A DNA stretch of 64,000 bases from Marinomonas sp. KMM3893 (GCF_004352855.1 NZ_SJSC01000001.1:1-64000); one strand, 5' to 3'; counted from the first letter of the stretch, positions 25,265-34,028 are shown. The notes: generated by a model from the letters alone, not told the origin. A program made the numbers and translations.

Positions 25265-25337
25265 GGGGTCAAATCCCTTTAAACGCAGCGAATTTAGATG
25301 TCACCAATTCCGTAGGATTTTAAAGGGAAATGACCCC
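25265..25337 (+). repeat. REP-like element of a second family, copy 2
   Basis: Opposed ends GGGGTCAAATCCCTTTAAA and TTTTAAAGGGAAATGACCCC flank a core similar to copy 1 (GCAGCGAAT...CCAATTCCGTAGGAT). Again followed by TTAGTCCG and repeat B. Confidence 0.75.
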
Positions 25338-25351
25338 TTAGTCCGGTGGGC

Positions 25352-25449
25352 GCTTGTGAAAGCGTTGCTTTCATCGTCAGATTCCCGTCGTGCCTCCGTT
25401 CATGCTGGCCTACGTTCAGGTAAGCTCAACCGGTGTTTTCGATAAGGTA
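25352..25449 (+). repeat. Dispersed repeat B, copy 3
   Basis: Begins GCTTGTGAAAGCGTTGCTTT and ends GGTGTTTTCGATAAGG, with nearly the same sequence as copy 1 and the same spacing to the preceding REP-like element as copy 2. Confidence 0.7.
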
Positions 25450-25452
25450 GAA

Positions 25453-25472
25453 TTTTAAAGGGAAGTGACCCC
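25453..25472 (+). repeat. Half copy of the second REP-like element
   Basis: TTTTAAAGGGAAGTGACCCC followed by TTAGTCCG matches the right half of copies 1 and 2. No left half is present. Confidence 0.65.
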
Positions 25473-25510
25473 TTAGTCCGAAAGCTTCGCTTAGCATTCT
25501 TTAGATTTAC

Positions 25511-26182
25511 CTAAATCACCACGGGCTGGTGTCGTTTAGAATATAGGGTATAAACAAAGGCTAAAATAAAGCAAATCGACGCTGGGATAAACAAGGCATC
25601 AAACAGGTACAGGTTAAACAGGTAAGTGCCTGATGTGCCTCCGCAGATAAAGCCTGAAATAATCAGTAAAAAGAGTATCGATTTTCTTTTATCGAAGGTT
25701 TCCCCTCTTAGCGCGGAACCAAACATGATGCCCAAGTCGGTGAATATGCCAGTCATGTGCGTGGTTCGCACAATCGCGCCGCTGTATTTTGTGGCGAGGG
25801 CATTTTGCACACCACAGGCGGCTGAGGCCGCGTAGCAACCGTAATAAGAACCCGCAGAAAAAAGATAGATAGCCCATAAGATCAGCACGCCTTCAATGGT
25901 CAGTGCCAAGCCATAATGGTGGCCCAGTTTCAATGTGTGGCTGTGCAGCAAAACGCCTGAGAGTGAGGCGCCAAATAAAAAAGACAACAACACACCAGCC
26001 AGGTTAGCCGTTCCTTGTAATGAGCCATCGAGAAAACTGGCCCCCAATAACGTGACCGTACCAGAAAGGTGAGATATTGCCTGATGATCAAGGCTAATCA
26101 GCCCAATGGCATTAATAAAACCGGCCACAAAGGCGAGAATAAACGCCCCGTATTCAATCCATTTTGGCAACCGTGAAATCAA
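25511..26182 (-). CDS. DUF1275 (YoaK-type) membrane protein
   Basis: The 223-residue protein has about six membrane segments and the family pattern: GFINAIGLI at the start, SHLSGTVTLLGASF, ASAACGVQNALATKYSGAIVRTTHMTGIFTDLG in the centre. Function unknown for the family. I place the start at TTG 26182, because GGAGG lies at 26187-26191 in ideal position; the open frame extends to 26260, but those residues are not conserved-looking and no site precedes them. Confidence 0.85.
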   Translation of the reverse strand: MISRLPKWIEYGAFILAFVAGFINAIGLISLDHQAISHLSGTVTLLGASFLDGSLQGTANLAGVLLSFLFGASLSGVLLHSHTLKLGHHYGLALTIEGVLILWAIYLFSAGSYYGCYAASAACGVQNALATKYSGAIVRTTHMTGIFTDLGIMFGSALRGETFDKRKSILFLLIISGFICGGTSGTYLFNLYLFDALFIPASICFILAFVYTLYSKRHQPVVI

Positions 26183-26465
26183 GAGTCCTCCGAAATATAA
26201 ATATTTAAAAGTAGATTGATTGACCTGCCTACGCTCAGGCCTAGCCCAACAGATAACCATTGTGCGCAGTCACTTATTTGGCCATCGCCCAACCCCTCTA
26301 TCCTATTCCTTTTCAAAGAAAATCGACATGGCAATGGTCAACTCACTAAGATCTTAAGCAAAAATGCGGTTTTTATGGATGGGTGATATATCAAAAAATG
26401 ATTTTTAATTTAAGAAGAAATAGATTTAACTGATATCACGGCAATAATAAAAACAAGGACACTCA

Positions 26466-26993
26466 ATGAAAACCATGCTCGAACACCTATCTCAATATGC
26501 TTTTTACCATCAAGACAAACGCAATGTGGCGACGCACTTTATCGGCATTCCCATGATAGTGGTGGGCATCACAGCTTTGCTGGCACGCCCTCATTTCTCC
26601 CTCTTTGATCTCGACTTCACTCCCGCCATACTGATCGCGATCGCCAGTGGCGTCTTCTATATCAAGCTCGACCTTGTCATTGGCATTATGATGTCGCTGT
26701 TACTCGCCTTGTCCGTCTGGATAGCGAACGCGCTCGCGGCACAAAGTACGCAAACATGGCTCATCGCGGCGATTGGCTTATTTGTAGTGGGCTGGGTCTT
26801 TCAATTTATTGGGCATTATTTTGAAGGCAAGAAACCCGCGTTTGTAGACGACATTACCGGGCTCATTATTGGGCCATTGTTTGTCTTTGTGGAGTGTCTT
26901 TTTGTACTGGGACTAAAGCGAGAATGGGAAGAGAAAATCGATATTTTCTGCCGTAAAAAGAACAGAGAAAACGCCCTGTCAGTCACCCATTGA
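26466..26993 (+). CDS. Mpo1-like/DUF962 membrane protein
   Basis: The 175-residue protein has four hydrophobic segments and conserved His residues in YHQDKRNVATHFIGIP (about 14-29) and QFIGHYFEGKKPAF (~118-131). Yeast Mpo1 (YGL010w) of this family is an Fe(II)-dependent dioxygenase in alpha-oxidation of 2-hydroxy fatty acids, and the His residues are its candidate iron ligands. Whether the bacterial protein has the same activity is inference. Confidence 0.88.
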   Translation: MKTMLEHLSQYAFYHQDKRNVATHFIGIPMIVVGITALLARPHFSLFDLDFTPAILIAIASGVFYIKLDLVIGIMMSLLLALSVWIANALAAQSTQTWLIAAIGLFVVGWVFQFIGHYFEGKKPAFVDDITGLIIGPLFVFVECLFVLGLKREWEEKIDIFCRKKNRENALSVTH

Positions 26994-27076
26994 AGACAAG
27001 CGCAAAGCCCATTGTACAATGGGCTGCCAAGGGTCTATTCTGTTGGCTCTGCTCAAACATCAAACAGAAGGATTTT

Positions 27077-27214
27077 ATGATGAAAAAAATGCTCGCGGTG
27101 TTCTTTGTCGCCCTGCTGACTACGGCTTCGTTTTCCGCATTAGCGTGCCCAAAAGGAGAGCATCCTCACGGTGGAACAGGGTCTCACCACAAAGGTGGCT
27201 ACTGCTCCTATTAA
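27077..27214 (+). CDS. Small secreted His/Gly-rich peptide
   Basis: The 45-residue product has a clear signal peptide (MMKKMLAVFFVALLTTASFS, cut near ALA) and a mature part of only ~22 residues, CPKGEHPHGGTGSHHKGGYC plus SY. Four His and two Cys suggest metal binding or a disulfide loop, which is inference. ATG 27077 has AGAAGGA five bases upstream, and the very strong terminator directly after the stop supports a real gene. A second ATG follows immediately at 27080. Confidence 0.75.
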   Translation: MMKKMLAVFFVALLTTASFSALACPKGEHPHGGTGSHHKGGYCSY

Positions 27215-27220
27215 GCCACC

Positions 27221-27269
27221 GTTTATCACGTAAAAAAGCGACTCTGTGTCGCTTTTTTACGTGATAAAC
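27221..27269 (+). terminator. Perfect 22-bp bidirectional terminator
   Basis: The 22-base arms 27221-27242 and 27248-27269 are perfectly complementary around TCTGT. Each arm contains a six-base A or T run rather than a T-tract after the stem. It lies between the peptide gene and the convergent cupredoxin gene. Confidence 0.85.
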
Positions 27270-27326
27270 GACCTTACTGATTAAAAGGTCGTTTTACTTG
27301 GCGTTTTTTAACAACACAACGCGAAC

Positions 27327-27947
27327 TTAGAGTGTATTCGCAAGCCCACTAGCATGGTCATGAGTATTGATGGCAACGGACGGCAGCAGATCCAACACTA
27401 CAATTTGCTCTTGCTCCCCTTCTGCGATCAGGGTTTTCTTGGCATGCAATGTAGAGGCAAGGTTCTCATCCCAGATGGTGATTTCGTCTCCCGCTTTGGC
27501 CGGCAATGTCGCTCTGCCTTGTTCGTCTGTTTTGACCGCGAAATGGTTATCCGCCACGTAGATATAACCAATCATGTCATCGTGAATATTACAACCAAGC
27601 ACCACTAAGCCCGCTTTATCAAACAAGAGTGGCGCCGTTGCGTTGCCTTTGTAGAGCTTAATTTCAAACGCTTTTGGCTTAGAAAAGCTGTAAACGTGAT
27701 GACGAATCTCATCGCTATTAGGAAAACTCACGCTCTGCCCTTTTTGAACCACCAAAACACGAGGGCTAAACTGGCCATATACCTGATCCATAATCGCCAA
27801 ATCTGCCGGTGTGTTCACCTTGAGGCCGGGCACACTAATCACCGCATTGGGCACGGGATTATTTTGTTTATCCACCACTTGGATGGTCATATCCGCCCAA
27901 ACATTTTGCACGGTGAACGCCACTAGCATCATCAAAAAACGCGTCAT
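27327..27947 (-). CDS. Periplasmic cupredoxin-like protein (methylamine utilisation type)
   Basis: About 206 residues with a signal peptide ending near VWA. Candidate type I copper ligands occur in order: His in EIRHHVYSFS (~residue 83), then Cys, His and Met in LGCNIHDDMIGY (~115-126). An N-terminal Ig/transthyretin-like part (MTIQVVDKQNNPVPNAVI) precedes it. Database entries of this type are often named methylamine utilisation protein, but no mau genes are nearby, so I give only electron-transfer or copper binding. Start at MTRFL, four codons inside the longest frame, gives a normal signal peptide. Confidence 0.78.
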   Translation of the reverse strand: MTRFLMMLVAFTVQNVWADMTIQVVDKQNNPVPNAVISVPGLKVNTPADLAIMDQVYGQFSPRVLVVQKGQSVSFPNSDEIRHHVYSFSKPKAFEIKLYKGNATAPLLFDKAGLVVLGCNIHDDMIGYIYVADNHFAVKTDEQGRATLPAKAGDEITIWDENLASTLHAKKTLIAEGEQEQIVVLDLLPSVAINTHDHASGLANTL

Positions 27948-28051
27948 TATTGTCTCCATTCTGTCACTGATTTCTCTTTAATTGTTTCGTCCTTCGCATG
28001 CTATACTCGATGGCATTACGAGGTTCGTTAGAGGGTACTGTCCAGAGAATT

Positions 28052-28786
28052 ATGCGTGACTCTATAGAAATTATTACCTACAAAGAAACAGCCCACTCAC
28101 ATGTGCATCATCACACCCAGATTGTCTTACCACTACAGGGTAGCTTATTTCTTGAGGTAGAAAATTCACAACGCCTTGTGCAGGCGGGACAGGCCTGTTT
28201 GATCTCTTCCGATTACGCCCATACTCACTTGGCAAAAGGTGATAATCGCTGTTTGATTATCAACAACTTAGCCTGCTGGAATAAAGACATCAGCAGCACA
28301 GATACGTTCATTACTTTATCGCCTCAAGCGCAAGCCTATTTGCCCTTTTTGTCGTCTTTAGCCCAGCACCAAACCAGCCAACAAACACAAGCCAACGCGT
28401 TGCAACTCATTGAGTGTTTACTGCCAATCCCACAAGAAACGATTTACCAAGGAGACCAGCGAATAACGCTCGCGAAGCAATACCTTGATGCCAATTTTCA
28501 AACCCCTTGCTCAATCAATGAACTCGCTCAGCACGTTCACCTAAGCCACAGTCAATTGACGATTTTGTTCAAACGACACCTTGGCCTAACGCCTAAGCAA
28601 TACCTTTTAAAGCGTCGCCTTACGCAAGCCCAACACCTATTAGAAACCTCCAACAAAGGGCTAGAAGACATTGCTCTGGCCGTTGGTTTTCATGATGCGA
28701 GCGCCCTTAGTCGTCTCTTTACGAAGCAACTTGGCCGCTCCCCAGGGCAATACCGAGAGGCCGCTCGTGCCGCTATTTGTCGTTGA
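28052..28786 (+). CDS. AraC family transcriptional regulator
   Basis: The 244-residue protein has an N-terminal cupin-like sensing domain (HSHVHHHTQIVLPLQGSLFL) and a C-terminal double helix-turn-helix with SINELAQHVHLSHSQLTILFKRHLGLTPKQYLLKRR and the second motif ending GRSPGQYREA. The frame begins at 27998, but Met at 28052 (MRDSIEII) gives the usual domain start. Its end overlaps the convergent solute-binding protein gene by 14 bases. Target unknown; the divergent cupredoxin gene is a candidate. Confidence 0.88.
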   Translation: MRDSIEIITYKETAHSHVHHHTQIVLPLQGSLFLEVENSQRLVQAGQACLISSDYAHTHLAKGDNRCLIINNLACWNKDISSTDTFITLSPQAQAYLPFLSSLAQHQTSQQTQANALQLIECLLPIPQETIYQGDQRITLAKQYLDANFQTPCSINELAQHVHLSHSQLTILFKRHLGLTPKQYLLKRRLTQAQHLLETSNKGLEDIALAVGFHDASALSRLFTKQLGRSPGQYREAARAAICR

Positions 28787-29831
28787 TCTCTAACGCCACT
28801 TCCCAGCTTTTAATAAAGCGGCGCTGTTTCGCATAATCTCGCCCCACTAACAACTGCTGATCTAACTCAATCGCTCGCTTAGGCCCCGTTGCTTCCACAA
28901 CATAAGGGGTAATCACTGGGGTGACATCAGGACGAATAGGAAACAACAAGGCTTTCGTTTGCATCATACCCTGTACTTCGTCTGACAATAAAAAGTCTAA
29001 AAACAGACCCGCGTCTTCAACATTAGCGGCTTTTTTAGGAATCAAGGCCACCCGCCTTATCATCAAGGTGTAATCCTTAGGCAAGATCATTTCAAGGCGC
29101 GAATCCACTCGCGCCCGTTGCGACGCATAGGACCCCAGCAAGTTGTAGCCAACGACCAATTTTCCGCTCGCCACGTCGTCAATGATTTGATGGGTGCAGC
29201 AATAGGTTTGCAGTTTATGGCTCCCAAATGCTTCAATTAAACGCCCCCATGTTGCGTCCGCTTGGCGAGCATCTTGGCTGGCCAGCAAATACCCCACCCC
29301 ACTTTTACGAATATCGTACGTGCCGATTCTTCCCGTCATCTGCTTTTCATATTGGCGGATCGCACGCAACAAATCTTGTCGGTCTTCCGGCAGTTTTCCA
29401 GGGAACTGGTCTTTATTCACCAGCATCACCACAGGCTCTAACGAAAAAGCAAACACCTGACTACGCCATTTAGCGTCACTGGGCAGTTGCTCTGTCGCCT
29501 GTGAACGGTAAGTCTGAACGTATCCGTCATTGACCAATTTTAGCTGTAAGTCCATGGCGCTGCTGATGACCAGACTCGCACTGGGGTGATCTTTTTCTTG
29601 TATGGTTTTTTGATAAAGCTCTAACGTGTTCACATCCAGATACGACACCCGCACATCAGGATGTAAAGCCACAAAACGCTCTAGCAAGGGAGCAAAAGAG
29701 GCCAAATCCAAAGAAGAATTAATCCGCAAAGTGCGCGTAGCCTTCAGGTCACCAAACCAAACAGGCGCCGCCATGCTAAGCGTTGACCACAAGATGCTCA
29801 GGGCACTGAAAAGCACCAATAACGTCTTCAT
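28773..29831 (-). CDS. Periplasmic solute-binding protein of a sensory operon
   Basis: The 352-residue protein has a signal peptide (cut near SMA-A, residue 21) and the type II binding-protein fold of ABC iron or spermidine-like families (TLRINSSLDLASFAPLLERF, SLEPVVMLVNKDQFPG, VGYNLLGSYASQRAR). No ABC permease or ATPase is nearby. Its ATG overlaps the histidine-kinase stop (ATGA), so it is the third gene of the regulator operon. A role as ligand-capturing accessory to the kinase sensor is inferred from this context. Confidence 0.85.
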   Translation of the reverse strand: MKTLLVLFSALSILWSTLSMAAPVWFGDLKATRTLRINSSLDLASFAPLLERFVALHPDVRVSYLDVNTLELYQKTIQEKDHPSASLVISSAMDLQLKLVNDGYVQTYRSQATEQLPSDAKWRSQVFAFSLEPVVMLVNKDQFPGKLPEDRQDLLRAIRQYEKQMTGRIGTYDIRKSGVGYLLASQDARQADATWGRLIEAFGSHKLQTYCCTHQIIDDVASGKLVVGYNLLGSYASQRARVDSRLEMILPKDYTLMIRRVALIPKKAANVEDAGLFLDFLLSDEVQGMMQTKALLFPIRPDVTPVITPYVVEATGPKRAIELDQQLLVGRDYAKQRRFIKSWEVALEINDK

Positions 29832-31303
29832 TCGGTAACCCCCATTTGAAATTTCGCGATATCAATTTGGAACGTGGTGCCTTTTGGCTGAGTATTCAAA
29901 ATACGAATGCGCGCGCTGTGGTGGTCCACTATGTCTTTGACCATCGCTAAGCCAACACCACTGCCGGCTATGTCGTAACGACCACGATAAAAACGCTCAA
30001 ATACCCGCTCCTTCTCAGCCTCAGGAATCCCTTCACCATGATCGATCACTTGCACCTGATAATAAGCAGCAAACTCGGCGATGGTCACCACCACTTCTGC
30101 CGCTTGTTGCTCCCCCTGATTGCTGTAGCGCACGGCATTTTCGATTAGGTTCTGCATCATTTGCTGCAGCGCAAACGCATCCCCCAACACCATGGCGTGT
30201 TCCAGCTCTGTGTCTAAAGAAAGGTGCACCCCTTGGTGCAAGGCCGTCACGGCCTGCTCCCGACACGATGCAGCAATCGGTAACAGCAGGTCTATCGGTT
30301 CTCGGTAACGGGTTTGCATACGGTGCGACACCACCGCCTGATTCAGCAGTAAGGTCACGGTCTGGCTCAAGGCATCGCACTGATTAACAATGTCTTCTAA
30401 AGCTTGGTATTGGCGTTCTGGTGACGTCTGATCGCGGGCGTTTTCAGCTAAGGCGCGCAACCCAGCGAGTGGCGTCCGTAATTGATGGGCGGCGTCTGCC
30501 GTGTAATGTTCAAGCTGCTCTAAGTTGTCTTGAAGGCGTGACATAAAGTGATTGATCGCCACTTTCAAATGGTGCGTTTCTTTGGGGGTTTTTATATCCA
30601 GCGGCGTTAAATCCCCAGGCGAACGCTCCTCCAAGACTCGCTCTATGCGCTGTAAAGGACGCAAAACTAAATGACTCCCGATGACAATCAAAGCAATCGC
30701 CACCAAGGCAATCATCAATACAATATCGACCGCACGCTGCGTCACCGCAGAAGCAAGCTCTTCCCGTGACAAACGTGTTTGGCCCAAAATAATACGCACT
30801 GTGCCAGTGGCGTCCGGTTCCGTTAAATGCCGCTCTAAAAAGGCAAAACGCACCATTTCGCCAGAATATTCGCGATTAAAAAATTGTATTTTATCGTAGG
30901 TGGTTTTTTGCGGCGGAGTCATGTCTAAGTCTTTATAGCCTGTAATAAAGCCTTGGGCAGAGCTTTCTACTTTGTAGAACACCTTATCTTCATTGGCTTG
31001 CGCTAACGTGGCAAAAGCGGACCAAGGAATATCGATACTCACTTCATCGTTGATCAGACCAACGTTTTCGTCCATTTGCAGCAGAGCACTGCGCAACAAG
31101 CGATCATAGGACAAATCCGCTAGGCGGCGGCTGTAATCAAACACAAAATTGATCGACAAGGCCGCAATAATACTGATGACCAAACAACCAATGCCGATCA
31201 GACGAAAGCGTAACGAAGGCGCTCGTTTTAGCGCCTCTCGCTCTTCGTCAAGGCTGCCTTCAGTGGCTCTTGGGTGCTGTAGCGATTTCAGCCACATAAC
31301 CAA
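29828..31303 (-). CDS. tctE: Sensor histidine kinase (TctE-like)
   Basis: The 491-residue kinase has two membrane segments (~35-55 and ~190-212) flanking a periplasmic sensor domain, a HAMP-like linker, the phospho-acceptor H-box ADAAHQLRTPLAGL (~270-283), and an ATPase domain with NLIENAVRYS, DHGEGIPEAEKERVFERFYRG and GSGVGLAMVKDIV. The N-terminus is unusually long and charged, and overlaps the regulator gene by 44 bases. Adjacent tctCBA suggests it controls tricarboxylate uptake. Confidence 0.88.
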   Translation of the reverse strand: MVMWLKSLQHPRATEGSLDEEREALKRAPSLRFRLIGIGCLVISIIAALSINFVFDYSRRLADLSYDRLLRSALLQMDENVGLINDEVSIDIPWSAFATLAQANEDKVFYKVESSAQGFITGYKDLDMTPPQKTTYDKIQFFNREYSGEMVRFAFLERHLTEPDATGTVRIILGQTRLSREELASAVTQRAVDIVLMIALVAIALIVIGSHLVLRPLQRIERVLEERSPGDLTPLDIKTPKETHHLKVAINHFMSRLQDNLEQLEHYTADAAHQLRTPLAGLRALAENARDQTSPERQYQALEDIVNQCDALSQTVTLLLNQAVVSHRMQTRYREPIDLLLPIAASCREQAVTALHQGVHLSLDTELEHAMVLGDAFALQQMMQNLIENAVRYSNQGEQQAAEVVVTIAEFAAYYQVQVIDHGEGIPEAEKERVFERFYRGRYDIAGSGVGLAMVKDIVDHHSARIRILNTQPKGTTFQIDIAKFQMGVTE

Positions 31304-31943
31304 TTCCTCTTAGGGTACTGATCACAAGGTCGCCCTGAGACAGTTTTTTACGCAAGCGGCCCACATACAGCTCAATCGCATTGGCGCTGGGGGTTTCGTC
31401 GAAATTAAACAAATGGTCGGTAATTTCATCTTTGCTGAGCACACGCCCCAAATGACCTAGAAAAATCTCTAACAGACGAAATTCTCGGTTCGTGACCGCC
31501 GTCAATTCGCCGTTCACAAACACCTGACGACTGTCGCGGTTAACCGTAATATTGCCATGTTCGCTGACGTTCGCTGCATAACCTTGCTTACGACGCAGTA
31601 AGGCTCGGCAGCGAGCTTCTAACTCACCAAAATCAAACGGCTTGGTCAAATAGTCATCCGCGCCTTCGTCTAACAAGCGAATCCGATCGTCGATCTGGTC
31701 GCGAGCCGTTAAAATCAACACTGGCGTTGCGTCGTCTCTCTGGCGAAGCTTTTGCAACAACTGCAAACCCGATAGGCCTGGCAGGTTTAGATCCAACAAA
31801 ATCAGATCGAATGTTTGATACTTGAGCAAGTCATCGGCGCGTTTGCCATCGTCAATTAAATCGACACCATGTCCTAAACTGGCCAAACGCTCACAAATGG
31901 CCTGCCCTAACACTTGAGTGTCTTCCACCACCAAAATTCGCAT
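31260..31943 (-). CDS. tctD: OmpR-type response regulator (TctD-like)
   Basis: About 227 residues. Receiver domain: MRILVVEDTQVLGQAI with acidic pair, phospho-Asp in FDLILLDLNLPG (~residue 51), conserved Thr/Lys in LTARDQ and YLTKPFDFGEL. C-terminal winged helix: VTNREFRLLEIFLGHLGRVLSKDEI and YVGRLRKKL. I place the start at 31943, where the receiver fold begins; ATG 31958 is also in frame. Partner of the overlapping kinase gene. Confidence 0.9.
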   Translation of the reverse strand: MRILVVEDTQVLGQAICERLASLGHGVDLIDDGKRADDLLKYQTFDLILLDLNLPGLSGLQLLQKLRQRDDATPVLILTARDQIDDRIRLLDEGADDYLTKPFDFGELEARCRALLRRKQGYAANVSEHGNITVNRDSRQVFVNGELTAVTNREFRLLEIFLGHLGRVLSKDEITDHLFNFDETPSANAIELYVGRLRKKLSQGDLVISTLRGIGYVAEIATAPKSH

Positions 31944-31999
31944 ACACATGATTACCAAAGCTAATGAGTCGGTCTCAAATTAATAAATGCACAATAAGC

Positions 32000-32037
32000 A
32001 AAAAGTTCGAGCTGCAAACACAGCCCGAACTTTTTAA
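32000..32037 (-). terminator. Terminator between tctA and tctD
   Basis: AAAAAGTTCGAGCTG (32000-32014) pairs with CAGCCCGAACTTTTT (32021-32035) with one mismatch. The A-run gives a T-tract on the minus strand, ending the tctCBA transcript. Confidence 0.85.
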
Positions 32038-32064
32038 AACACCTTTTACTTAGTATTACAGGTG

Positions 32065-33585
32065 TTAAACGTCTTTAACAGAGTCTTTTGATCTGCGCAT
32101 TTTCGCACGAATAATCGGCCCCACAATCAGTGGAAGAATCAAACCAAGAATAGCAACCGTCCATAGACCAATGCTTAATCCGCTATTGAACAACACACTC
32201 CAATCGCCATCAGAAAGCACCAAGGCATGACGCAAGCTTTTCTCCATTTCAGGCCCAAGCAACAGACCTAGAATCACTGGCACCAATGGAATACCGACTT
32301 TACGTAAGATATAACCCATCACACCAAACGCCACCATGAAGTACAAATCGGTTGGGCTATGGCTAACAGAATAAATACCCACAGAAGCGATCAAGGTCAC
32401 CACTGGCATCAAGTATTTAGGCGGTACGCTCAACAACTTCACAAAGATGCCGACCATTGGAATGTTAAGCAACAACAAGACTACGTTACCCACAAACATG
32501 GCCGCGATCACACCCCAAACAAGATCAGGGTTATGAGTGAACAACATAGGACCTGGGGAAATGTTCAACGATATCAACATGGCCAATAGCACTGCTGTGG
32601 TACCACTGCCTGGTACACCCAGAGTCAACATAGGCACCAAGGCACCCGACGCAGCACCGTTGTTGCCAGATTCTGGCGCCGCCACACCACGTGGATCCCC
32701 TTTACCGAACTCCCCTTTGTCAGAGATTTTCTTCTCTAATGAGTAGCTGATAAACGAACCCAATGACGCTCCGGCTCCTGGTAAAACACCAGCAATAAAA
32801 CCTAAAATACCACCACGAATTGAGGTTGGTAACACATTGATAATGTCTCTTGCCGTTAACTTAAGCTTATTAATAGCCACTTGTTTTAGCCCATCTCCCG
32901 CATGACGCTCAAGGAAGAAGAACAACTCACTAATGGCAAACAAACCTACGATCGCGATAATGAAATCCACCCCTTCAAACAGCTCAAGTGTGTTGAAGGT
33001 ATAACGCTGCACACCAGTGGAAATATCAATACCCACTGTCGAAATCATCAGACCAATGGCCGCGGCCGTGATCGTTTTAAATTGATTCTTACCAGTCACG
33101 CCGCCCAATGTGGCAAACGCCAACACAAACAGAGCGAAGTATTCAGAAGGACCAAATTTCAATGCAAATTTAGATAAGATAGGCGCTAAGATCACCAAAC
33201 CGATCGTAGCGATAAAGCTACCAATAAAAGACGCAATAGCAGAAATCGCAAGCGCCTCGGCGGCCTTTCCTTTTAACGCCATCGGATAACCATCCAGACA
33301 CGTCATCATCGCTGGCTCATCACCAGGAATGTTCAGCAGGATAGAAGAAATACGACCGCCATACATGGCACCTGCGTAAACAGAGGTCAGCAAAATCAAC
33401 GACGAAGTAGGAGACAATCCTAAACTAAAGGCCAGCGGTATTAAAATCGCCACCCCATTAGCAGGGCCAAGGCCCGGTAACGCACCAATTAATGTACCTA
33501 AGATGGCACCAATAACGGCGAACATGATGCTTTCAGGGGTCAATGCCACCGCAAAGCCATGCATCAATAAACTCATTGTTTCCAT
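32065..33585 (-). CDS. tctA: Tripartite tricarboxylate transporter large permease TctA
   Basis: The 506-residue membrane protein has ~11 segments and the TctA pattern: GALPGLGPANGVAILIPL near residue 35, YGGRISSILLNIPGDEPAMMT, and GVLPGAGASLGSFISY in the middle. The family imports citrate and other carboxylates with a sodium or proton gradient. It starts two bases after tctB and is the last gene of tctCBA, followed by a terminator. Confidence 0.94.
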   Translation of the reverse strand: METMSLLMHGFAVALTPESIMFAVIGAILGTLIGALPGLGPANGVAILIPLAFSLGLSPTSSLILLTSVYAGAMYGGRISSILLNIPGDEPAMMTCLDGYPMALKGKAAEALAISAIASFIGSFIATIGLVILAPILSKFALKFGPSEYFALFVLAFATLGGVTGKNQFKTITAAAIGLMISTVGIDISTGVQRYTFNTLELFEGVDFIIAIVGLFAISELFFFLERHAGDGLKQVAINKLKLTARDIINVLPTSIRGGILGFIAGVLPGAGASLGSFISYSLEKKISDKGEFGKGDPRGVAAPESGNNGAASGALVPMLTLGVPGSGTTAVLLAMLISLNISPGPMLFTHNPDLVWGVIAAMFVGNVVLLLLNIPMVGIFVKLLSVPPKYLMPVVTLIASVGIYSVSHSPTDLYFMVAFGVMGYILRKVGIPLVPVILGLLLGPEMEKSLRHALVLSDGDWSVLFNSGLSIGLWTVAILGLILPLIVGPIIRAKMRRSKDSVKDV

Positions 33586-33587
33586 GA

Positions 33588-34028
33588 CTATAGCTCCAAC
33601 AGACCAAGAGGCAGTGCAAGTTCTAGCACATTGTTAAACAAGAAGAAGATAACCAAAGACGCAATCACGCCTGTCATCAAACTCTTAGCAAAGCTTGCTC
33701 CCATGCGCCAGCTTAAAAAGCTAACCACAAACGTAGAAGCAGGAATGAATCCGATCGGCTCAATCGCCCAAGCGAAGAACAAAATAGACAGCACAACGAC
33801 GACTAATTCGATCAACATCGGCAGCGGTGACCATTTTTCATCTGGATCGGGTTTTACCATCATATAGACTGAGCTAATCGCCAAAATCACCGACAATAAA
33901 ATAGGAAAAGTTTCTGGGCCGACACTTTCTTGTCCGCCAAATGGAATTGGAAATTGTGTTGCTTCCCAACCGTAAGCTACGGCGAGAACCAGCATCAGCA
34001 TGCCAAACACACGGTCATTAATGCGCAT
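33588..34028 (-). CDS. tctB: Tripartite tricarboxylate transporter small subunit TctB
   Basis: The 146-residue protein has four membrane segments, with the usual pre-helix motif GPETFPILLSVILAISSVYM. It forms the membrane complex with TctA. Sequence is poorly conserved in the family, so the assignment rests on size, topology and position between tctC and tctA. Confidence 0.9.
   Translation of the reverse strand: MRINDRVFGMLMLVLAVAYGWEATQFPIPFGGQESVGPETFPILLSVILAISSVYMMVKPDPDEKWSPLPMLIELVVVVLSILFFAWAIEPIGFIPASTFVVSFLSWRMGASFAKSLMTGVIASLVIFFLFNNVLELALPLGLLEL

Larger units (their letters stand above)
24107..25510. other. Non-coding repeat-rich stretch right of the cassette array
   Basis: Fourteen hundred bases without a believable gene. 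The open frames here run through repeats and lack start signals. The stretch is built of three copies of an ~80-95 bp repeat (24543, 24800, 25352), each associated with a GGGGTCA...TGACCCC element, plus a copy of the 19-bp repeat. At 24195-24233 it also holds a degenerate echo of the arm at 24061-24100, perhaps a decayed attC. No integrase gene is present. Confidence 0.6.

Noticed and set aside
17300-25510. Possible prophage or integrative element
   Set aside because: No integrase, structural phage genes, relaxase or tRNA attachment site. The palindromes between every gene point to integron cassettes instead.
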